From: Actinomycetes bacterium
GTDB taxonomy: Bacteria; Actinomycetota; Acidimicrobiia; Acidimicrobiales; RAAP-2
Direction of reading: 5' to 3'
DNA: 22,993 bases
Assembly: GCA_021784205.1 (NCBI GenBank)
Contig: JAJXTB010000025.1
Span: 1-22,993 of the forward strand
Under the pieces are notes generated by a model. That model had not been told where the DNA came from, ran no database searches, and saw only the letters and a program-made list of their open reading frames with translations. Of the stretch, positions 19,536 through 22,993 are shown piece by piece. The translations under genes were made by a program, and so were the position numbers. Position 1 is the first letter of the stretch. Each line of letters starts with the position of its first letter.

Positions 19536-21155
19536 TTAGGCGGGCTCGTTGGGGGTGGACTTGGCGACCCAGTCGCGCACTTCGTGCTTGCGGGTCTTGC
19601 CCGTCGCGGTCTTGGGCAGCCGATCGGCGACGAGCACGCGCTTGGGCACCTGGAACCCGGCGAGGTGGGCCTTCGCGTAGGCGATGACCGACTCGGGGAT
19701 CGCCGCGGGGTCGAGCGAGCCGTCGGGCACCACGACCGCCCACACGGCCTCGCCCCAGTACTCGTCGGCGACGCCCACGATGACGCTCTCGAGGACCCCG
19801 GGGGCGCTGCTCACGACGCGCTCGACGTCGACTGACGAGACGTTCTCGCCGCCAGACTTGATGATGTCCTTCAGCCGGTCGGTGAACCAGACGACGCCGT
19901 GCTCGTCGAGGTGGCCGATGTCGCCGCTGTGGAACCAGCCGTGGGCGAAGGCCGCCGTGTTGGCGTCGCGGTTGTTCCAGTAGCCACTCGCCACGTGCGG
20001 GCCGCGGTAGGCGATCTCGCCGGTCTCGCCCACGGGCACCGTGTGCCCGTCGAGGTCGAGGCAATCGGTGCGCACGGTCGGGACCGACGGCCCCCACGAC
20101 TCGGGCGCGGTGCGTTGGTGCTCGGGCCACTGCATGACCGTGGCGGGGACCACCTCGGTCTGTCCCGATCCCAGGATGACCGCGGCGTTGGCGAAGGCGT
20201 CGTCCACCCGTGCCAAGAGCTCGCGGCTCATCGGCGCCATCGCGTAGACGGCGCGGCGCACCGAGGTAACGTCGCGCGGCGCGCTCGACTGCTCGGCGAC
20301 GATAGCGGCCCACATCATGGGCAGCAGCATCATGTGCGTCACCCGGTGCGCCTCGACATTGTCGAGGACGACGCCGGGATCGAAGGGTCCGACGAGGACG
20401 ACGGTGCCCCCGGTGACCAGCACCGGCATGCAGAGCGTGTTGAGGGCGGTGGTGTGAAAGAGCGGCAGGACGTTGAGCAGGACCGATGGCTCGGACCCCC
20501 ACCGGTGTTCCATCACCAGGGCGTTGGTGAGGCTCGCGACGAGCACGCTCAGGTGGCTGACGAGTACGCCCTTGGGACGCGAGGTCGTGCCCGACGTGTA
20601 GAGGCACTGGATCGTGTCGCGGTCCTCGACGAGTACGGCGAGCGCCGCGCCGGCGCCCGTGGTGAGGTCCTCGAAGCGCACGACCGCGGCGTGGTCGCTC
20701 GCCAGTGGCGCGTCGCCCACGACGATCACCGTCGTTACCGTCTCGAGGCGGGCGAGCAGGCCCTCGAGGATCGGCGCGAAGGCCGCGTCCACGACGACGA
20801 CGGGCGACGCGGCGTCGGCGATGATCCACTCGATGTCCGCGGGTGCGAGCGTGACGTTCACCGGCATCGCGACGAGGGCCGCTTTGGCGCAGGCGAAGTA
20901 GGTCGCAAAGAATCGCCACGAGTTGCCCATCAGCATCGTCACCGGGGTCTGGCGCTCGCCGACGATCCGGTGCAGCGACCTCGCGAGTGCCTCGGCCGTG
21001 TCGTCGAGGTGACGGTAGGTGATCGCCTCGCCGCGATCAGCTATCGCGACGCGTTCAGGGAACATGGCCGCCGAGCGGCCGATCGCGTCGCCGACGCAGG
21101 TTCGCGTGGCGAGGTTCACGTCGAGGGGATCGAGTCCCGAGAGGTCTGGTTTCAT
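19536..21155 (-). CDS. Acyl-CoA synthetase / class I adenylate-forming ligase
   Basis: The 539-residue enzyme should activate a carboxylic acid with ATP and CoA. Core motifs are in order: A3 YTSGTTSRPKGV (about 186), A5 region LGSGQTEVV (about 330, with Gln-Thr-Glu instead of the usual Met-Thr-Glu), A7 GWFHSGDIG, A8 FTDRLKDIIKSGGENVSS (about 422), and A10 PKTATGKTRK with the catalytic Lys (about 520). Length and motif spacing suit medium- or long-chain FadD-like or aryl/acyl ligases; no substrate can be assigned. ATG 21155 has AAAGGA upstream. The gene begins 27 bases after the acyl-CoA dehydrogenase stop and ends 44 bases before the nitrilase-family gene, so it is probably in one operon with both. 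Cytoplasmic. Confidence 0.93.
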   Translation of the reverse strand: MKPDLSGLDPLDVNLATRTCVGDAIGRSAAMFPERVAIADRGEAITYRHLDDTAEALARSLHRIVGERQTPVTMLMGNSWRFFATYFACAKAALVAMPVNVTLAPADIEWIIADAASPVVVVDAAFAPILEGLLARLETVTTVIVVGDAPLASDHAAVVRFEDLTTGAGAALAVLVEDRDTIQCLYTSGTTSRPKGVLVSHLSVLVASLTNALVMEHRWGSEPSVLLNVLPLFHTTALNTLCMPVLVTGGTVVLVGPFDPGVVLDNVEAHRVTHMMLLPMMWAAIVAEQSSAPRDVTSVRRAVYAMAPMSRELLARVDDAFANAAVILGSGQTEVVPATVMQWPEHQRTAPESWGPSVPTVRTDCLDLDGHTVPVGETGEIAYRGPHVASGYWNNRDANTAAFAHGWFHSGDIGHLDEHGVVWFTDRLKDIIKSGGENVSSVDVERVVSSAPGVLESVIVGVADEYWGEAVWAVVVPDGSLDPAAIPESVIAYAKAHLAGFQVPKRVLVADRLPKTATGKTRKHEVRDWVAKSTPNEPA

Positions 21156-21182
21156 GCCACGTCCTTTCGAGGTCGAAGGCAG

Positions 21183-22328
21183 TTACATGGGGTAGCCGTC
21201 GAGCCGGGCGAGCACCTTCAGCATCACCTCGTCCGCACCGCCACCGATCGACGAGAGGCGCATGTCGCGAAAGAACCGAGCCGTCCAGTTCTCCTCCATG
21301 TAGCCCATGCCGCCGTGGAACTGCAGGCACAGGTCGGCGACGTCGCGCGCGAGCCGTCCGGCGGTCAGCTTGGCGACCGTCGCCATGCGGGTGATGTCCT
21401 CGCCGTTGCTCAGGTCGCTGGCGCACTGCAGGTTGTGGCTGCGCAGCAGGTCGACGCGCGCCGAGAGCTCGGTGAGCCGGTACGCGACGTACTGGCGCGA
21501 GGCCAGCGGCTCGCCGAAGGTCCGGCGCTCGAGCAGGTAGTCGCGGGTCCGATCGAGGGCGTAGCGGCATTGCCCGGCGATCGAGTAGGCAGCGCTCATG
21601 CGTTCGAGCACGAACTGGCGCATCTGCTGCTCGAAGCCCCGGTCCGCTTCGCCGATCGTGTAGTCCACTGGCACCCGCACGTCGTCAAGGACGAGCTCGG
21701 CGGTGTCCGAGGAGCGATTGCCCAACTTGTCGAGCGTGCGCGCGACGCTGAACCCCGGGGTCGACGTCGGCACGATGATCTGGGACATCCCGCGGTAGCC
21801 GTGATCGCCCGACGTGCGCGCGAGTAGGCAGACCCAGTCGGCCTGGGCGCCGTTGGTGATGTAGAGCTTGCGCCCCGTGATGACCCAGTCATCGCCGTCG
21901 CGCACGGCCCGGGTGGTGATCGCTGCGACGTCGCTGCCGGCGTCGGGCTCGGTCACCGCGATCGCCGCGACCGCCGTGCCGGCGATCGCGGGGGCGAGGA
22001 ACTGCTGCTTCAACTCGTGGGTGCCGTACTGGGCCAGGGCGGGCGTGGCCATGCTCGTCTGCACGCCGATCGCCATGGCGACGCCGGCCGCGGCGATGCG
22101 GCCGTACTCCTCACCGGCGATGAGCGAGAAGAGCGGGCTCGCCCCCTCGCCGCCGTAGGCCGGGTCGTACTCGAGGCCGAGGAGCCCGTAGGACGCGAGC
22201 GTGGGGAAGAGTTCGTGGGCGGGGAAGGCGCCGCGTTGTTCCCACTCGTCGACGTGGGGGTTGATCTCGTGATCGACGACGGCGCGAACCGTCGCTCGGA
22301 AGGCTTCGTGCTCGTCGGAGAAGCGCAC
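21183..22328 (-). CDS. Acyl-CoA dehydrogenase
   Basis: The 381-residue FAD enzyme oxidises an acyl-CoA at the alpha-beta bond and passes electrons to ETF. It shows AVTEPDAGSDVAAITT (about 124), the beta-domain WVITGRKLYITNGAQAD (about 150), GNRSSDTAELVLDDVRVP, and the C-terminal bundle with RRTFGEPLASRQ, QFHGGMGYMEE and a final GGGADEVMLKVL. The usual catalytic Glu of a YEGT-type motif is Gly here; Glu242 in VLERM, on helix G, is the likely base, as in isovaleryl-CoA dehydrogenase-like members. The GTG at 22328 gives a normal N-terminus (RFSDEHEAFRATVR) and lies seven bases after TACGCT without a ribosome binding site. The longer open frame upstream overlaps the DUF779 gene and is not coding. 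Probably first gene of the ligase operon. Confidence 0.93.
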   Translation of the reverse strand: MRFSDEHEAFRATVRAVVDHEINPHVDEWEQRGAFPAHELFPTLASYGLLGLEYDPAYGGEGASPLFSLIAGEEYGRIAAAGVAMAIGVQTSMATPALAQYGTHELKQQFLAPAIAGTAVAAIAVTEPDAGSDVAAITTRAVRDGDDWVITGRKLYITNGAQADWVCLLARTSGDHGYRGMSQIIVPTSTPGFSVARTLDKLGNRSSDTAELVLDDVRVPVDYTIGEADRGFEQQMRQFVLERMSAAYSIAGQCRYALDRTRDYLLERRTFGEPLASRQYVAYRLTELSARVDLLRSHNLQCASDLSNGEDITRMATVAKLTAGRLARDVADLCLQFHGGMGYMEENWTARFFRDMRLSSIGGGADEVMLKVLARLDGYPM

Positions 22329-22335
22329 GAGGCGC

Positions 22336-22341
22336 AGCGTA
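22336..22341 (-). promoter_or_regulatory. Candidate -10 box, leaderless start of the acyl-CoA dehydrogenase gene
   Basis: TACGCT on the minus strand is followed by seven bases and the GTG at 22328, with no Shine-Dalgarno between them. It lies in the 58-base gap after the DUF779 gene and would allow the acyl-CoA genes to be transcribed separately. Confidence 0.35.
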
Positions 22342-22386
22342 GCAGTGGCCGCCCGCGTCCCGGGAGCGCGGGGTGCCGTCGCGGCG

Positions 22387-22776
22387 CTACGCGGAGTGGT
22401 GGTCGCCGACTTCGACGGGACCGAGCTCGGCCATCTCGTCGTCGGTGAAGACCGACGAGCGAATGAGAAAGCGCACGCCCTCGGGTGCCTCGAGCGAGAA
22501 GCCGCCGCCGCGGCCCGCCACGACGTCGACCAACAGGTGCGTGTGGGACCAGTACTCGAACTGGTCAGCACCCATGTAGAACGGTGTGCCCACGACCTCG
22601 CCGAGGTAGACGTCGCGCTGGCCGATGCGGAACTCACCACGGGGGTAGCACATCGGGCTCGACCCGTCACAGCAGCCCCCCGACTGGTGGAAGAGCAATG
22701 GACCGTGCTCTTGCACCAGTCGGGCGACGAGTGCCGCCGCCTCATCGGTGATGTCGACGCGACGAAGTTCGCTCAT
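22387..22776 (-). CDS. DUF779 protein paired with aldehyde dehydrogenase
   Basis: The 129-residue protein matches DUF779: ALVARLVQEHGPLLFHQSGG, then CCDGSSPMCYP with three Cys, DVYLGEVVGTPFYMGADQFEYW, SHTHLLVDVVAGRGGGFSLE and a C-terminal GVRFLIRSSVFTDDEM. The conserved HQSGGCCDG...C and HTHL motifs suggest a metal or cofactor site, but this is inference; the family has no established activity. DUF779 genes commonly lie next to acetaldehyde-type aldehyde dehydrogenases, as here: the ATG at 22776 is two bases past the dehydrogenase stop codon, so translation is probably coupled. Cytoplasmic. Confidence 0.9.
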   Translation of the reverse strand: MSELRRVDITDEAAALVARLVQEHGPLLFHQSGGCCDGSSPMCYPRGEFRIGQRDVYLGEVVGTPFYMGADQFEYWSHTHLLVDVVAGRGGGFSLEAPEGVRFLIRSSVFTDDEMAELGPVEVGDHHSA

Positions 22777-22778
22777 GA

Positions 22779-22993
22779 TTAGAAGAACCCTAACTTGTGG
22801 GGCGAGTAGCTGACCAGCAGGTTCTTTGTCTGCTGGTAGTGGTCGAGCATCATCAGGTGCGTCTCGCGGCCGATCCCCGAGCCCTTGTAGCCGCCGAAGG
22901 CGGCGTGGGCGGGGTAGAGGTGGTAGCAGTTGGTCCACACCCGTCCCGCCTTGATCGCGCGGCCCACGGTGTAGGCCGTGTTGACGTCGCGGG
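22779..22993 (-). CDS. Aldehyde dehydrogenase, C-terminal end (partial)
   Basis: Only the last 71 codons are in the window; the gene continues beyond 22993. The sequence [20 protein letters not shown] followed by [16 protein letters not shown] and the tail [19 protein letters not shown] is the conserved C-terminus of the NAD-dependent aldehyde dehydrogenase superfamily, including the oligomerisation strand. The ending [14 protein letters not shown] is typical of the acetaldehyde dehydrogenase (AldB/ExaC-like) group that travels with DUF779. The catalytic Cys and Glu lie outside the window. It is followed immediately by the DUF779 gene. Confidence 0.93.
   Translation of the reverse strand, partial: RDVNTAYTVGRAIKAGRVWTNCYHLYPAHAAFGGYKGSGIGRETHLMMLDHYQQTKNLLVSYSPHKLGFF

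Noticed and set aside
19899..21827. A 642-codon open frame on the plus strand opposite the ligase and acyl-CoA dehydrogenase genes
   Set aside because: It spans two well-supported genes on the other strand, shows low-complexity Val/Arg/Asp/His composition and no recognisable motif.
22329..22745. N-terminal extension of the acyl-CoA dehydrogenase
   Set aside because: It overlaps the DUF779 gene in another frame and is Ser/Arg-rich; family homology starts at the GTG at 22328.
1..22993. CRISPR array, prophage, integrated plasmid or rRNA
   Set aside because: No regularly spaced direct repeats, integrase, phage structural genes or rRNA sequence were seen on either strand. The tRNA-Arg at 5678 shows no partial 3' duplicate within the window, so an attachment-site island is not supported.

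Overview
The window is GC-rich, densely coded DNA that looks like an actinobacterial chromosome, with an Acidimicrobiia-like lineage most plausible. The evidence is the mycobacterial-type GH15 trehalase, the ACT-fused malic enzyme, a DUF4232 lipoprotein, frequent GTG starts, and several starts that sit 6-8 bases after a TANNNT -10 box, which is the leaderless pattern common in actinobacteria. The lineage is inferred from gene content; there is no rRNA or other phylogenetic marker here.

Positions 1-5.6 kb hold an accessory-looking set: a DUF4232 lipoprotein, a haloacid-dehalogenase-type HAD hydrolase and an SRPBCC protein (all minus strand), a possible worn transposase fragment, then a secreted trypsin-like protease divergent from a secreted Asp-box beta-propeller protein. 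A tRNA-Arg(CCT) follows at 5.68 kb.

Positions 6.0-9.7 kb carry trehalose metabolism on the plus strand: a GH15 trehalase-like enzyme and OtsA, separated by a perfect 20-base palindrome. A NagD-type HAD phosphatase converges on otsA. Positions 10.7-12.5 kb hold a DUF1801 protein, a small secreted protein and an isochorismatase-fold protein that lacks the catalytic cysteine.

Positions 12.6-15.5 kb hold the most unusual locus. It is a tightly overlapping minus-strand four-gene operon made of a small uncharacterised protein followed by three proteins, each apparently built from two YbjQ/UPF0145-like ('heavy-metal-binding') repeats. It has a candidate leaderless promoter and its junctions overlap by 4, 1 and 4 bases. 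Next come an Hsp20 gene with a perfect CIRCE element over its promoter and a divergent, catalytically intact isochorismatase-family hydrolase.

Positions 17.1-23.0 kb form a minus-strand metabolic block: the C-terminus of an aldehyde dehydrogenase with coupled DUF779, an acyl-CoA dehydrogenase, an acyl-CoA synthetase, a Nit-type amidase and, after a hairpin, the ACT-malic enzyme. It suggests activation and oxidation of an unknown acid or aldehyde feeding central carbon metabolism. The substrate cannot be read from the sequence.
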